NCBI GenBank assembly: GCA_037074705.1
Contig: CM073591.1
Span: forward strand, 39,846,587 to 39,910,586
Direction: 5' to 3'
DNA length: 64,000 bases
Origin: Zhengitettix transpicula
Lineage: Eukaryota > Arthropoda > Insecta > Orthoptera > Tetrigidae
Part shown: positions 1 through 18,720 of the stretch, in pieces
Position numbering within the stretch: the stretch's first letter is position 1
Layout of the letters: each line of letters starts with the position of its first letter
Made by a program: the position numbers and the translations under genes
Notes under the pieces: generated by a model
The model's input: the letters and a program-made list of their open reading frames with translations, nothing else
The model's database searches: none
Told to the model about the DNA's origin: nothing

Positions 1-1018
1 CACATTAATTGGAAATTGATAATCTAAATTGTTAGAAAAACATATTCTTGACGGCGGTACAGAAACAAACAACAATGTAGCCAACCATTGTTTCTTTGTC
101 GGAGGCCCTGCAAAATGGCGTATGCAGCGCTTGGATTTGCAAGACGAGAGGCAGGTCACGTTATGATATGGCAGAAGGCAGGTCGCATTAAGAGTTCACG
201 TTATGGTATGAGAGAGTGCAGATCACGTTACGGTAGAGTGGAGTTCACATTAAGATGCGGTAGAGTTCAGTCCGTATTTCGAATCCTCAGCGATCGGGTG
301 GTCGTGAAAGAACTTTTGGGAACTTGTAGATTGAAACACGTACCGAGAGACGAGAACGAATGCGAAAGGCGAGAGCGAGAATCGAAACGAGCTTTCACGA
401 AAGCATAGATAAAACATTCACACACGCAGAACTATAAAACCTGCTAAGCACAGACAGTTTTGGTGAACATAGTCAGGCAGAGAAGTAGGAGGAGTCAACC
501 GAGTGAGGGAGAGACGAAGAGGAGGTTCCTGGTTCCTTATTTTGATCTAAAAATATGAATTTTAGAATCAGTGAGTTCTAGTAGAAGCTGTGCAAAAACC
601 CGTCATAGTGCTCCGTAAGTAAAAGGTATCCTGGAATGCTGGACAGCCGTGATTATCAATATAAAACAACTCATTATGTAAACCGGATTAAAAGATAGAT
701 GTCAGATTTCGTTCTCTTCCTTTGATAAAATTTGTTAAGTAGAATCCATCTTTTTAGTATAATTTCGTCGACAAGTAAATTTCGTCTTTGTTAATTGACG
801 AGTAAATCTTTTTATTGAAATTTGTGTTGATAAGATTTCTAAATAAATGATTAGCCATTATCAAACCCAGTAATGACCCTGAGATAAATTCTATTTGTAA
901 TTATTTGTGTAATTGTTTTAAAGTTTTAAAAATAAAGTTATTGTTTAAGTATTGAATAAGTGTAATTGTTAAATGCTGTGAGCTGAAATGGGTTTAAATG
1001 TTTTTCTTTCATTCTACA
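1..1018 (+). repeat. LTR-like dispersed repeat, copy 1, cut by the window edge
   Basis: This block matches, over nearly its whole length, the reverse complement of 32,426-33,353. Shared landmarks include the start near 30-60 (ACATATTCTTGACGGCGGTA), a block near 500-540, and CAAACCCAGTAATGACCCTG near 863-882. It carries a TATA-like box (CTATAAAACC, about 432) and an AATAAA polyadenylation-like signal (about 931), the layout of an LTR. The probable end is ATTCTACA at about 1,018. A GTGGCG stretch follows where the other copy has GTGGC. The 5' end is outside the window. The open frame at 88-408 lies inside the repeat and is not a gene. LTR identity is inferred from layout; the repetition is seen directly. 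Confidence 0.65.
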
Positions 1019-2423
1019 GCAAATCTAATATAAAGGATTACGTGGCGTTATTAGAGTGAGTAGAAATTTTTTTAATAATATATTATTTCCTTTGTATTAG
1101 CTTAATTTAATTTTAAATCTAAGTATAAAATTGTATATTTAATTATAGCTGCCCCCAATTGTATACTTAATTGCAGTCATTAAATTCGTGTATTCAATTT
1201 TGCAGAGATCGTTGGCCATTGCAGAAAATAGAATTTATAGGAAAAACATGAAATAAACATAATTATAATAAAAGGCTTTCATCGTGCAAGAGAAACAATA
1301 TAAAAATCTGTTACGAACATAAAAAGCAAGAATGAATATCCCGATGTGATTGTCATATTTAATGGAAGATTCAGTATACTGACTACAGATTAATACAAAA
1401 TTTCGGTTGCAACAGGCAAGGAAGAAAAATCTTGCCTCTTTTTTTTGTATGATTTATATACAAAATTATTAAACATGAAGTAAGCCTAAAAGAGGAGGAA
1501 ACGTCGTTAATTGATATTTTTTTACTCAAGGCCGTACATTTATTTATTTATATTATTATAAATACCCGTATTTGTTTGCGGTTGCCCTGACTTTTATATA
1601 TCTCTTAGATAGTATGTAGCTGTGTATTTTTATAATAATATATTGCCATATGCCTTCGAAGTTAATGTAATATCACCAGAAAGAAGTAAACTGAACATTT
1701 TGGTGTTTAATTGTGTATCAGTGGACGAAAGAAAAATTTTGGAGCGATAGTATTTTCTGATAGTATTTCCATAGTTAAAAAAAATATTCAATGGAAATAA
1801 AAACAAACATTTGCATATATAATACAGATTAACTTAATTTGTTCTCATGTAACACACACATTTTCGTCAAAACATTTATTGCATCTGTAATTATTTTGCT
1901 ATTCTATCAACTATTATACTACCTGTACGGATTATCTGATATTTGGGGGGCAAAGTTTCAGGAGTCCACATACGCAGTTGCACGGATGACGTCACTGCGC
2001 ATGCAACTCCAGCCGTGTAGTGATGTAATGTCAGCAATTTCAATTTCCTCTATCCCTACAATTATTGCGAGCACTCAAAATTCTTTTGCAATCGCCGTAT
2101 TGTTAATTAATTTAGGTGCTAACAATAATTTGGATTTTTCCAGGGAAGTGATACAAAACTTTAAAAAGCTATATTCTATCAACACACCAAATACAAGAAC
2201 CTATTGAATATAAAGTAGTTTATAATGTACCACGGAATATGAGGAAAAGTACTGCCAATTAAAAAATTGCAGAATTTCATTACCGTCAAAATCTGAGTTA
2301 CAAATTGTTTAAGAATTATTCACGTAAATTATACGAACGTCTTAAATTAATATTTTGTTATAATTTAAATTTATTTATGTTTCATCTATCACTCGTACTC
2401 ACTTTACTCACATCGTGACTTAC
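1019..2423. other. AT-rich stretch without a recognised gene
   Basis: No coding exon is recognised on either strand. I looked here on the minus strand for a third exon of the PP1-like gene (encoding the GDIHGQ and GDYVDRG motifs) and found none. If the stretch is not the interior of an LTR element, it would be intron 2 of that gene. A 122-aa open frame at 1,839-2,207 (+) is hydrophobic and has no recognised domain. Confidence 0.5.
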
Positions 2424-2685
2424 CGCAGACGGTGATTGGTGGGTGGAGTTCCAGGAAAGTCGGCTCGGAGAGGACGACGCTCATGGACTTGAAGCACAGC
2501 TCCTTTACCTCCCATTCGTTTATGTTGGCGTGATTTCTCGCTGCCGATGTTCCATCTACAAAAGAGGGGCAAAAGACGCGATTAACGACGATTAAATGGA
2601 AGAAACGCAAGCAGACCGTTGTCGAAGACATACAATTAAGGAGTCTCGCAATGAACTTATCGATTTCACCGTGATTATCCTTCAT
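2424..2685 (-). CDS. Divergent PP1-like phosphatase paralog, first two coding exons (partial)
   Basis: Exon 1 is 2,685-2,634 and exon 2 is 2,555-2,424, separated by a 78-nt intron (GTATGT...TTTGTAG). Exon 2 ends at a GTAAGT donor. The coding exons are 52 and 132 nt, exactly those of the canonical PP1 gene on the other strand, with the same phase-1 junctions. The 62 encoded residues align to PP1 without gaps; I count 22 identities, including IxRLL, LCxKS, FLEL and VCG. I chose the ATG at 2,685 because it gives the same 17-codon exon 1 as PP1. The conserved RGxRPGK segment is replaced by an unrelated sequence. Catalytic motifs would lie in exon 3, which is not seen to the left within the window, so the gene either continues beyond it or is a remnant. 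Insects carry fast-evolving, often testis-expressed PP1 paralogs; membership of such a group is inference. Confidence 0.72.
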
Positions 2686-4560
2686 TTCCAGACAAAGCGA
2701 ACTGCAACTGTTGTGTTTTGATAAACATGGCAAAATATTCCTTTTTCATTTTCCATTAAACCAAATTCACATTTTATAGATCTTCAATTTTTGAGGAATT
2801 TAGGTTTACAATCAAACACTTTATTAGACCTATAGTTTTCAGCTACATTCTTACGGTTAAATCATCTTTGAATTTTCCTCAGTATTTCAATGACAACTTA
2901 ACAAACGTTAAAATATTCCCTAAAGGCTCAGATTTGACTTAGACTTCAAGACTACCGCTTAAAAAATTACAAATCAGAATAATTACGTCTTGTACGTTTT
3001 AATAATTTTAAATACTTGGCTAAACAAGTCCACACTTACGGGTGAAGTTAATTTATAATATTATATAAAGACAGATTAAAAAGGTTTTCGAATATAAGGA
3101 AATTTGAATTATACGTTGGTAACTATTAAATCAGCGGTCATATTTCACGACTTAAACGTTTTAAAGTCTTTGCAGTATATTATTTGAAGTTAAAATAACT
3201 GATTCGTATGATGGCTGTAAAAGAAAACAAACATCCTGTCGTATTTTTTAACCGCATACTAAGATGACAGCAACTGATACAATAAAATTAAATTTTCAGC
3301 AGAGTAGTCTCTGTTGAGTGTCAAATATATACATGGATTTGCTGCAGAGAAGACTAAATTGATACTTTCTTGATTTGGCGGGAATGTGGCCATTGTGCCG
3401 ATTCTCCAGCTCTCACCATTGTCTAATTTTTGGAGGACATAGGATGGGGGCAGCAGTGTCACTTCACTATATTAAAGATTCGTCCTATCATTTTCCTAAT
3501 TCATTTTAACCAATCAGGAAAACCCCAAATCTCGATGAACAGATCGAAATTCAGACCTCACGTCTTCCGAGACGCCACATCGTTGGATTTACATTACTGG
3601 TACGAGGAATACATTTTATCATCCCATATTTTGCCCGAATGTAACTGTAACCATTATTATTAAATATCGCTTTTACAAATCTAGTTCTTATATTTAACAT
3701 TCCCTTTTTTTAAATGGGCCAGTTGAAACTTACAATTTAACATTCTTCACGATAATTTAATACACAACATACAATAAATATCATCAACCCAATATGAAGC
3801 AGATATAAAAATTAAATTTTAACAAACGAATAAAATAATTGAAATTTAATAAAACGAAGAGAGAAAAAAATAGGTACCAAATACTTGATCAAAAAATCAC
3901 TGTTTTAAGATTATACTTAATAATTTAGTCTGAAATGTAAATTGAATGGTCATTACGCTGCTTGTAGAGAATGTGGCTCTCTATCATCTAAATGAAAGCT
4001 GTTCACTAAAGTTTATAGTACTATTGTAGCAGGTACGTTGTGTACCTGAAGGAATATTTCTATTTATTTGTTTATAAGAGAGAACTTTTATTCGTGTTTT
4101 TGCTTCAGAGAGGATTCAGAATATGTAGAAAATATTGTTTCATTCTCATACGCGAGCCAGAGGTTCCTCTTATGTGTTTAATTCTGTATGCCTTAACATC
4201 CATTCATCCAATAACAAATTATCTTTGTGTTGTAAAGTCTGGAGTTTTTAATAAACAATTGCGTTGAGAATGTCGTAAAGTTTTCCGACGAGCGACAAAT
4301 CATACAAGTTATATGTTGTATGAGATGAGGGGTAACATTTTGAGAATGTTTAGAGAAATATACATATCAGTATTTGTTTATAACTTTTACTTATATATGG
4401 ATATATCGTTCACGATGGGGTCCTATAATTTTCTTTTTGCTTACCTTTACTGATACTTTGAATTTTCTAGGTCATCAAGCATTAATAAAAAATAAAGAGT
4501 AAATCAATACTTTTCCATTACTCTTATTTTCTCGGATAAGTTAATATATTTGATCAATCG
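2686..4560. other. Intergenic AT-rich sequence
   Basis: I see no gene, RNA or clear repeat here. It forms the left part of the 3.57-kb space between the two divergently oriented PP1-type start codons. Short open frames at 3,259-3,663 and 4,040-4,267 resemble nothing I recognise. Confidence 0.4.
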
Positions 4561-4569
4561 GTAAGTTAA

Positions 4570-4840
4570 ATTGAAGTTCTCGGTTCTCATTCGGGTGCCA
4601 ACAGCGATTAAACCGCGACGTTTCGACGACCACCAAACCCTGTCGTCATCTTCTAGTCGAAGTGCCGGGCCAAAGGCCCTTAAAGGCCGTGCCCCCTTCA
4701 AAGCACGCACGGCCAGGCATCCCCCTCTACCACTTTCTACACCCACTCTGCACGTGCTGTTAACTTGGAACACAAGGAATTGGGAACTTGTGTTTGATCT
4801 GCACCTGAGGGCATAATACCCGTTAATACGGCCATTCAAG
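4570..4840 (-). mobile_element. Penelope-like element 3' fragment with hammerhead-like core (family D)
   Basis: On the minus strand the segment 4,656-4,617 has the order of a hammerhead ribozyme: a CTAGAAGA box (canonical CTGANGA with one extra base), a perfect 6-bp stem II (GACGAC with GTCGTC), then GAAACGTC. The same structure recurs at 57,502-57,540 (-), with shared flanks on the 3' side (GTTTAATCGCTGTTGGCACC). Open frames on both strands here (4,504-4,839) lie within the repeat and are not genes. Assignment to a PLE terminal repeat follows from the known presence of such ribozymes in PLEs and is inferred, as no reverse transcriptase remains. Confidence 0.5.
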
Positions 4841-5149
4841 GAGGTAGCTTGTGTGAGAGACAGAATGAAAAGCGTAGGGCTGAGGGAAAAAAGTGCCGAT
4901 AATTCAACCTCAAGGGTTTCCTAACCGAGAAGAAAACCTCAGCCATAATGAGATGGGTTGAAGGGCACAATGAGCTAGGATACTGCTCTTGTGCGACAGA
5001 AACATGCATATGGTTTTGTTGGAAGGATTAAGTTAGTAGTTTGTTGTGGGTATCAAGCACTTCGATCCTTTTCTCGTCGTAGATTCCGGATCTCGTACAC
5101 GTCCTGAAAGCCTTAAACAAGCGTGGTCAGATATATTGTTTTGACTCAA

Positions 5150-5465
5150 TCATGGGGGGTCGGGGTGGAGGAGAAGGTGTTTGGGGCGCTTGTGTTTTGT
5201 GACGCGATTGTGGTCATAATTGCCCAGTCGCCTTACGATAGTGTTGTGTGAGAATTGTGTCCTGATGTACAAGCGTACAGAATGTTCTCTGATAACGTCC
5301 ATTAATGACAGAATGATTAATTCACGGTGGACGTCTTTAATTCGTGCCCTCCAAGGTGCCTTGGCGATTATTTTAAGGACCTTGTTTTGTACAACCTGCT
5401 CATCCAGGACACTGGGGTTCAATTGAGCAAGGCTTGGGACTCAGCTATACAACGGGAAAATGTTC
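5150..5465 (-). mobile_element. Jockey-type LINE, C-terminal reverse transcriptase fragment (broken)
   Basis: The minus-strand frame 5,422-5,150 encodes VQNKVLKIIAKAPW followed by IKDVHREL. This is the segment found just after the reverse-transcriptase domain in jockey-type non-LTR retrotransposons (family pattern xQNKxLRxIxxAPWYVxNxxIHxDL). The homology appears to extend upstream to about 5,465 across an in-frame TGA. The sequence from 4,841 to 5,149 on the same strand is probably the element's 3' tail. Only the 3' end is present, as expected for a 5'-truncated, dead LINE insertion. Confidence 0.7.
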
Positions 5466-6256
5466 GATCTTTAAAGTTAAATTGTGTTTCAGAAGATTGA
5501 AAATTATAAATTTTGTTCTAGCTTTTGTTCAACAATTTATATTCTATATTAAAATTAACAACCTTAATTAGATTCCTAAATGTACACTATTTAAATTATA
5601 CTCTTCGAATTCAAAAGTTTCACTGACACTGAATTAGTTTGTTTTGTCTTCCTTTCTTTTAAGAATTCTTCCCTCGCAAATATATTTGGTCATAATTTTG
5701 TCTCATCTAATTTCTCTTCATTGTTATGTAATTTCCAAATATAAAAATACCTTTCTATATTTTATCGATTTCCTCCAAGTCTTATTTATGGTCGAATAGT
5801 ATTACAATATATTACTATTGTTGAATAACATTACATTAGTTTATTCCACATCCAACTGAGATATATGATTTATAAATATTTCTAATTTTGTGATAAAGAG
5901 CCTAGGAAATAATCGGTTTACGTATAGAAAATTTGATTATGATGATACAATAGGAATATTTATTAGAATTTATTACAATAAATTTTTAAAATTATTTTCT
6001 GAACATTGGGATTTAATGAGTTAAAAGTTTGTCTAAAGTTTTCAAAACAATTGATTTGTTTTAATTTATTTGATTCATTGAACATGGGGGATAATATGAT
6101 TAAAGTTTAAGCTTATTAGAATAAATTTTAAGATAGTCATTAGTGGTCAATGAGTTATGGAGAGGGTAAAGTAGATCGCAAAGCATCCAGAGGAAAATCA
6201 GCGGCTCAGTTGTGTTTATCTTCAGTAGCGTGCGACAGTCTTTGTCAGAGCGCAAA
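5466..6256. promoter_or_regulatory. Upstream region and 5'UTR of the PP1 gene
   Basis: AT-rich sequence runs up to about 6,160. It is followed by a less AT-rich stretch (6,170-6,256) that most likely holds the 5'UTR, ending in GCGCAAA directly before the PP1 start codon. I see no convincing TATA box at a defined distance, so the transcription start cannot be fixed by eye. Confidence 0.35.
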
Positions 6257-12009
<5,753 letters not shown>

Positions 12010-12760
12010 CTCAAGCAAGCTAAGGTAACAACACAATTCTTTGTAGAATTTAGTATTTTTGTTTAGTCAGCCAGGTGAAATTGTCAATTTGCACTGTGTT
12101 TCAACAAGTTCTACCTTCACAAACTTTAAGCTGGGCTGTTAAAGTAGGACAGAGTACAATAGTAACAATGAAACTCTTAACCGAGATTTGAATATCTTTA
12201 AGTATATAGGAATTTTACAATTTCTATTGCTATGCACTACTTGACCAAAATTTCACTTGGTTTCCTTGGACTGTGTGAATGATGTTAAATGTTTATTTTG
12301 TCAGGTTTAGTTGCATAAAATACAAAAGTGTATTTGTGGCTCTAACTCATATTAATCTTTTCCAGGTTTCTGTTGAGGAGGCTGAATTGACTAAAGCATG
12401 AGGCACCCTGAGTCTCATCTATTTTCTAACTACAATCTTGTAATCTGTGATGATATTTTGCTATAAAGAAACTTAACTCACTCTTATTAAAATATCAGAT
12501 CCGACTTTACACATTTCGGTACAACACTATTTCTCTTTGTACACACACACAGACACTCATATGACACATGCTCTGTTTCTTCATGTTGTAATTATTTTAT
12601 AGTTCTGGTTTCTCACTTGTGTGCACATGAACATGTCTTTTTTAAGTCATCCGTTTGACTAATTCAAGTCTGCTAAAAGTTGGTGTTTATCTTATCTTTG
12701 TTGCTTGTTCTATTATTTTCATTATATATGTCATAAATTATTGTAAATAAGTAGTTTCGT
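12010..12760 (+). other. PP1 3'UTR with a probable spliced intron
   Basis: After the stop at 12,007-12,009 the exon runs 15 more nt to AAG followed by GTAACA (donor at 12,025). A good acceptor (TTTTCCAG) at 12,365 starts another exon at 12,366. The junction lies only 15 nt after the stop, too close to trigger nonsense-mediated decay by the usual 50-nt rule. Candidate polyadenylation signals are ATTAAA near 12,486 and weaker AT-rich motifs near 12,735. The true 3' end cannot be fixed by eye. Confidence 0.5.
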
Positions 12761-15700
12761 AGACTTGCCGAGTGAAGAAAGGGACGCTTTCGGCAAATTG
12801 CGTTCCCTTGGAAATGTAGACTTGCTTTAAACATGGTACGTGCTTTATTAGATTTTGTTAGACTGATTTTGTCAAAGAGGCTGCTTTTACTTTGTGAAGA
12901 AGTGTCCGTATAATGTTACTTCCCTTCTGCTTTTCTTACTCTCTTCTGTGACAAGTTGTTACGATGGTTTAACCCCCACCCCCATTCTTTTTTTAAGAGT
13001 CGTAACTTCTTTTTGAGTGTCGCACAAGAGGGTCTGCAACTTAGTGTGAAGAGTACTATATCGTTCCTGAACTTAATTTATTGCCACGAGATTTGTGATT
13101 AAACCTTTGTGACATATATGAATTTGAAACTATTGGATTTCAAATTGTAGCATGATTTTTTGTGTGTATTTATTTTAGTGATCTAAGTTTTTTAATTATA
13201 GACTTTAAACCTGGACCATATTTTTAATGTCTGGGGAGACCAGATATCATGTGAGAAAAGGTTGCTCACTGTACTTAAAATCTCTAATCAATTTGGAAAG
13301 AAAATAAGTATTACTTTTTTAATTTTTATCTTTAAAAATATTTAAATTGTATCTCTCATCTAGAATGCTGTTCTGGTACCCTCGTATTGTGATGTCATTC
13401 CAATTCTTTCCATTGTTCTTCCCTTGTGTAACCTTCAGGAAAATAGTTACTTGTTTATCAAGAAAATACTTTTGATCACCAACGATATTAGGCTGCTCCA
13501 ATCCACTTTTTAAAATTTTGTTCCTATTCCAAAAAGTCAATCTAGTATTTATATATTTTATGCTTAATTAATCTTTGTGCAACATTACACTTTTTCTACC
13601 ACTTTTGTGTCTTTTGGAGTTGTGATCGGATTGATTTTAAACCGGTATGGTTCTCAAGGTATGCATTTATTTATTTTTTTGAATATTGCGTTATCCAGTA
13701 TTTATCCTCATGTAATGATGAAGATATTGCTGCTTATTTAAATTGTATGATGTTTGTTGTAATGTCCAGAAATTGCGTCATATGTCTAAAGGTTTAATAT
13801 CTATTATTGTTTGTCGAACTGTGAACTACTAGTAAAGATTATCCAAATTGTAAAAGATATGTTTCTTAAAATGACAAGATAATTATGTTAATCTTTATGT
13901 TAATAAATGATCCTAAATTAAAAAATGTAATTTATTTCTTGTTCATTGAGTCACATATTAATTCTTTAATATGTTGCCTCGACTATTCAACCTGGGCTTT
14001 GAAAGGAGCTCAGAGACTAGTTAATGTTGAGAAGTCTAATGGTATAAATTTCTTACTACTTTTTATTAAAATATATATACAACTTCATAATTTTTATAAT
14101 TGATTTTACATCTGACAGTTGATCTTTATTGGTCTTTTCCAGAAACTACTAAAGTCTAATTTTTTAACCAATGTGCAATGTAAACACAATAATTTACAGA
14201 ACCTGATTTTCATTCATATCCAATGCTGAAATAATATGCAGATGCAGGATATTTTGGTCTTGGAAATATTTGTCTATTGCCATAAATCATTTCATGGCCA
14301 TATTCATAGTAGTATGTAGCAACATTGGCCACTATAATTCAGACAACTAGCATTGTATGGTAACTAATCTGGTGAATGACTTAAACATCTTAGATACTAC
14401 CATATACAGAACTGTGATGCCATTACATTAACAAAAATTAATGTTATCAAATGAGGACTAATTTTTTATTTTGACCATCTGTCATATCTGGGATTATATA
14501 TTTTCTTGGTATCTAAAGTTTTAAAACATTGGTACTACCTTGACAGACAAATATACCTTAAAAAATTGATTGTTTCAAGGCAATAAAAAATTTAATTGCT
14601 TGTATTGACTTGTGTTACAGTTTCTCCAGAAACAATATTTTATAAAATTGTAGATTCAGTCAACGGTGGGGAAAATATATGGCTCCTCAGGAAAATTTTC
14701 ATATCAGGAGGTAAAAAGCTTTATTTTTTTACTAATGGCTGCCAAACGAGAGTGGGAAATATGTACAAGGAGAATATGTCAAACTGTCAAAAGGTATCGA
14801 AATAACACTGAAGTCTGAACAGAAACGTGTTCAATGGGACTGCCATTATGATGTTTGTGGTGCTTGCCCAATTTCCTAGTAGCTTGCCAAAATTTATCAC
14901 TATCCTGTTAACTCTTCTTTAAGTAGCAGTTTTGGTACGGGCAGATGACTCCTTGAGTGAAGAGTTGTCAATCACATTGAAACATTTGGTGAAGTTGTCC
15001 CAAACACTGACCTAATATGTCTGAAGTTTTCTACATGGAACAACTGTAATGTCTATTATATCACTCAGTTATTAAAGCAGAATTAAAGAAAACTGAGAAA
15101 AATAATTCAATTGATAAATTTGATAGTGGAGTGTGGTTGTTGCTGTAATACAATTCAAAACATTTATGTGGGTAATTACTATTTAAATATTTAACTTTAC
15201 TTATTGCTTTAATATTAATAAATTTGTATTTTAATGATCTGTGTTTCACATCAAGTTAACCAGTAAATCAAATAACTACAGTATAATTGCAAAAATGGTG
15301 TTTCTTAAGTCCAATTTTTATTTGTAGTAAAACGTCATAAAATTAGATGTGCTGCAGAATTCAGGTTGACATGTGCATTTGTTAAAAAAAATGTAACAGT
15401 TATGTTCCCTTCATTGTTATGATGCTCCATAAGAATTTCAAACCATATCTGTTCCAATTTGTTAAAATTTTGTCCATACATCCAGTTTTAGATACCTTTG
15501 TAATTCTAATGTACACACACATTTACAGAGTAATCAGTTTGGCATTGAGATATATAAAAAGAATTATTTACAACAGGAGTAAAAGTCTTTCGAGTTGGAT
15601 TTAACAATATTTAGGGAAAATAAGTAGTGTTTTTAACTTTGAAGTGATACAGGATAAACTGGATAGAGCAAATGGGAACTTTCTAACTGTTTAGCAAGCT

Positions 15701-15830
15701 AAATTATGTATGGTTCTGCTCACTGACTTGTCCAGTGGGTTCAGCAGACAAAATTCATATAAAGGGTTCCAGACTCGTGTATATGTTCTGATGCTCCTTA
15801 TTCCTGGAACGTGGTTGTACAGTAAAATGA
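12761..15830. other. Intergenic AT-rich sequence
   Basis: I see no coding exon, RNA gene or recognisable transposon. Part of it could belong to a longer PP1 3'UTR. Short open frames (for example 13,885-14,103 and 14,596-14,805) show no domain. Confidence 0.4.
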
Positions 15831-15834
15831 AAAA

Positions 15835-15975
15835 TTTATGTCTCATTGAAAATTAATAAGAAAGATAGCCAAATACAGACAAAAGAAATAGTAATATAAA
15901 TATAACAAAACGTTTCTGGAAGCCTTGTTCCTTTCTTCAGGTACAGAAAAAACATTATATATTATCACTACTTTT
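15835..15975 (-). mobile_element. PLE terminal-repeat fragment with degenerate hammerhead core (family A)
   Basis: On the minus strand 15,940-15,909 reads CTGAAGA, a GGAA/TTCC stem II, then GAAACGTT. It is followed by the family's T-rich stretch and the shared GGCTATCTTTCTTATTAATT-like end. Helix I is damaged here (no GTG after the cleavage position), so activity is unlikely. The parent element is the one at 53,068-54,950. Confidence 0.65.
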
Positions 15976-18648
15976 GGCTATATTTGGCCATATTTATAAT
16001 TCTGGTTGCACATTGTTAAAAAAATCTGTTCCTTTCACTCCTTCCTCTTACAATATGCCCTTCTCTATATATAAGTGAGTAAAAGAAGGATGTGACATTG
16101 TCAAAATGGTAAAGAGAGAGCTGTTGGCATACTTGAATTAAAAGCTTTGCATAGCCATTCACAAAGTTAGCCTCCAAAAATTTGAAGAACTTCCTCCTGT
16201 CCTGAATGGTGGTGCCCAGCTGTATCTTTTCCTTTAGATATGAATTATTTATATGACAATGTGACACCCTACCATTGCTAACAAATAAAGTCCACCATTG
16301 TCATCAAGTTTCAAATCCAAATGTATGCTTGTCAGGTGTTTGACCTTGAAAAATAATGCTAAAATAACTTCATGAAGGTTCTACACAGAAGTCCCCGAGT
16401 AATAATTAAAACAGAAATGTGATCTTTAGTAAGGGTTGTGATCAATATTCACAGCATTGCCTATCCAGACTTTAGATTAGATTAAGGAGGATAATATACC
16501 TCTTTTATTTTTCAATGCATTTCAATTATGATGTTCTACTGTACCTCTTCCCAAGATGATCTATTGCGTTTACATGGGAGGAGAGGGGAGGTTAATCTTA
16601 TTCTCATTTTTTTAATCCCAATAGTTTATCAACAACAGTAATGATGGTGTGGACTAGTATGACTGAAACTGTGTTCAAGTACCTCGTTGCAGCTTCTTTC
16701 CCATGTTTGCCGAAACGTGAAGGCTATATTTGAATTTTGGTTTTGGTGAAAAGCCGTGTTCTAATCTATCGTCAGATTATCCGACGCCCAGGATCATTGC
16801 TGAGACTAAACCTGTTAAGTAACACGTTATTAAATATTCACTATTCATCTCGGTTAAAAATACCAAACAAAGAATCAAGTATTAATCGTGCTGAGAATTT
16901 TCCATCTCAAAGAGCTGGCTCTGGGACTATCATTTACCACGTCAACCTTGAAGAACACAGAGTAGCGTGCATGGATCAAACATCTTCATCCATGAGGGCT
17001 TCCGGTTACGTAAGAACGAACTAACTGCTAACTAATATCCAGTAATGGCGAATATCCGAACTACAATGACACTTGTCGTTTCTTCGGGAATGTGCTGACG
17101 TGTTCTCCAACGGATAACCTTTGTAAAATTCTAGTTAATCTCGATAGTGATGGTGAGGACAAGTTTTTTTATGTACAGGGAAGGACCCGAGAACAATACA
17201 AGATATTTCTTTTCCTTGTGCCAACTTCATGACGTCAATACAAGGATGACCAAGTAGGCTTTTTTTGTCGGCAAAGTTTTATTTAATTTTGGAACCATAT
17301 TCTGTCGTAAAATTCCTTTCAACAAAAAGATTCAATTATTACCTTTCATTTGTTCTTTTGACACCACTCATATGATGGATTTTATGCGATATTCTTTCAT
17401 TTGGTTAACTGTACCAACATGCAATAGTCCGCTACTCCTGAGTGTTTCTTCTCCCCACGTTTTTTATCGACATCCAGGTGTCAACTGTATTGCAATTTCT
17501 GATTTATTAGTTTGTTATCGTAATTGTTTGATATTTTGAGTTAGTTTAATGGGAAATGTTATGTATATTTCACTTATTTCTGTATAGCTTATCGAGACAC
17601 GCTGTCTAAATAAGTTGGTATCATGTACATCTGAAATTTTTAATAATAATATAAATTTTGTTGAACACAAATGCAGTTTTATTTACTTCATTATTCCTTT
17701 CCCTTGGATGCAAACTCCTTAAAAATACAATAAATATTAGATTATATTTAAAGTTACTTTTGTGCGTCCATTGAGGGGACAGGTATTTGTCGTTTGGAAA
17801 AACCGATGCTAATCGAGTTATTTCAATATTTTAAATTTTATAACGAAATAGCTGCTACAACACCATTTCCAACCTCTCAATTTTCTCTTTAAAGTCTTCG
17901 GATATGTAATCTTATTCTCGCTATTCTTTTAGAAACCTACCTATATGTGTCAACGTGTTATTCATAGCTTTCTGCTATTGCTCAGATTTTACAAAAATAT
18001 ATCACCTTCCACTCATTCAACTTTAACTTGTTTGTTATATTAAATTGAGCACATTAAAAATGATCTTTTCTTACGGGTCATCAAGAAGCAGTGTCACATT
18101 CCGTTCTTTCAAGAATTAACAACCTACAACGCACAGATTTCGTAATTAAATTCGAGTAAAACATCGAAAGTTTTACGCTTAAATTAATTTCTTTACTCCT
18201 TTCAAGAGTAGACAGGATTCTTGTTTCTCTTGCAAAGCGATCGTTGGAATATATAATTTTTTTTGTAAATAATTATAAAAAAATTAATTTATAATAACCC
18301 TCTACTTTCATTGTCCATGATATGTTGTACTGAAGACCAAAAAAAATTACAATTTTCAGACTGAGCACGTGGCCCTCCTCCATTTTGTCCCCCCTTTCTG
18401 TCGCTCTTCCCATACCGAAGTGTTAATGACGTTTGCCTACCGAATTTTTCCTAATATCTTGCTGATTATAGTTCCTTATTATAAGCACACTCCAATCTAT
18501 ATAGAGATTACCAACAACCGGTGGCGCGGATGAGTAACTTGTACCTCTTTCTGCTGTGACTAATTTTAATAACGTAGTCAATTAAAAACTTTATTCTTTA
18601 CAAATATCTGGTCTATATTAATGGTCTAGATAAGCCGTATTCAATGTC
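15976..18648. other. Intergenic sequence, no gene recognised
   Basis: AT-rich sequence with a 95-aa open frame at 16,737-17,024 (+) that has no recognisable domain. No repeats shared with the rest of the window were seen. Confidence 0.4.
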
Positions 18649-18720
18649 GGGGGTGTAACTCAGAGGTAGAGTGTCTGCTTCGCATGCAGAAAGTCCTGGG
18701 TTCAAATCCCAGCTCCTCCA
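18649..18720 (+). tRNA. tRNA-Ala(CGC)
   Basis: The 72-nt sequence folds as a cloverleaf: acceptor GGGGGTG/CTCCTCC, D stem ACTC/GAGT, anticodon stem TCTGC/GCAGA around loop TTCGCAT, and T stem CTGGG/CCCAG around TTCAAAT. The anticodon is CGC at 18,681-18,683. The G3:U70 pair, the identity element for alanine, is present. There is one U6:U67 mismatch in the acceptor stem. A T-run starting about 5 nt after the 3' end can serve as a Pol III terminator. The B box (GGTTCAAATCC) has A in place of the usual G. No intron is present. Confidence 0.9.

Noticed and set aside
88..408. 106-codon open frame at the left edge
   Set aside because: It lies inside the LTR-like repeat and is not maintained in the second copy.
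1839..2207. 122-codon hydrophobic open frame that might be a membrane protein
   Set aside because: No family resemblance, a lysine-poor AT-driven composition, and no signs of exon borders or a promoter.
1..2423. Remaining exons of the PP1-like paralog
   Set aside because: I scanned the minus strand for the GDIHGQ, GDYVDRG and GNHE motifs and found nothing, so no exon 3 is claimed.
4504..4839. Overlapping open frames on both strands
   Set aside because: They fall in the PLE-like fragment containing the hammerhead-like core; no protein domain is recognisable.
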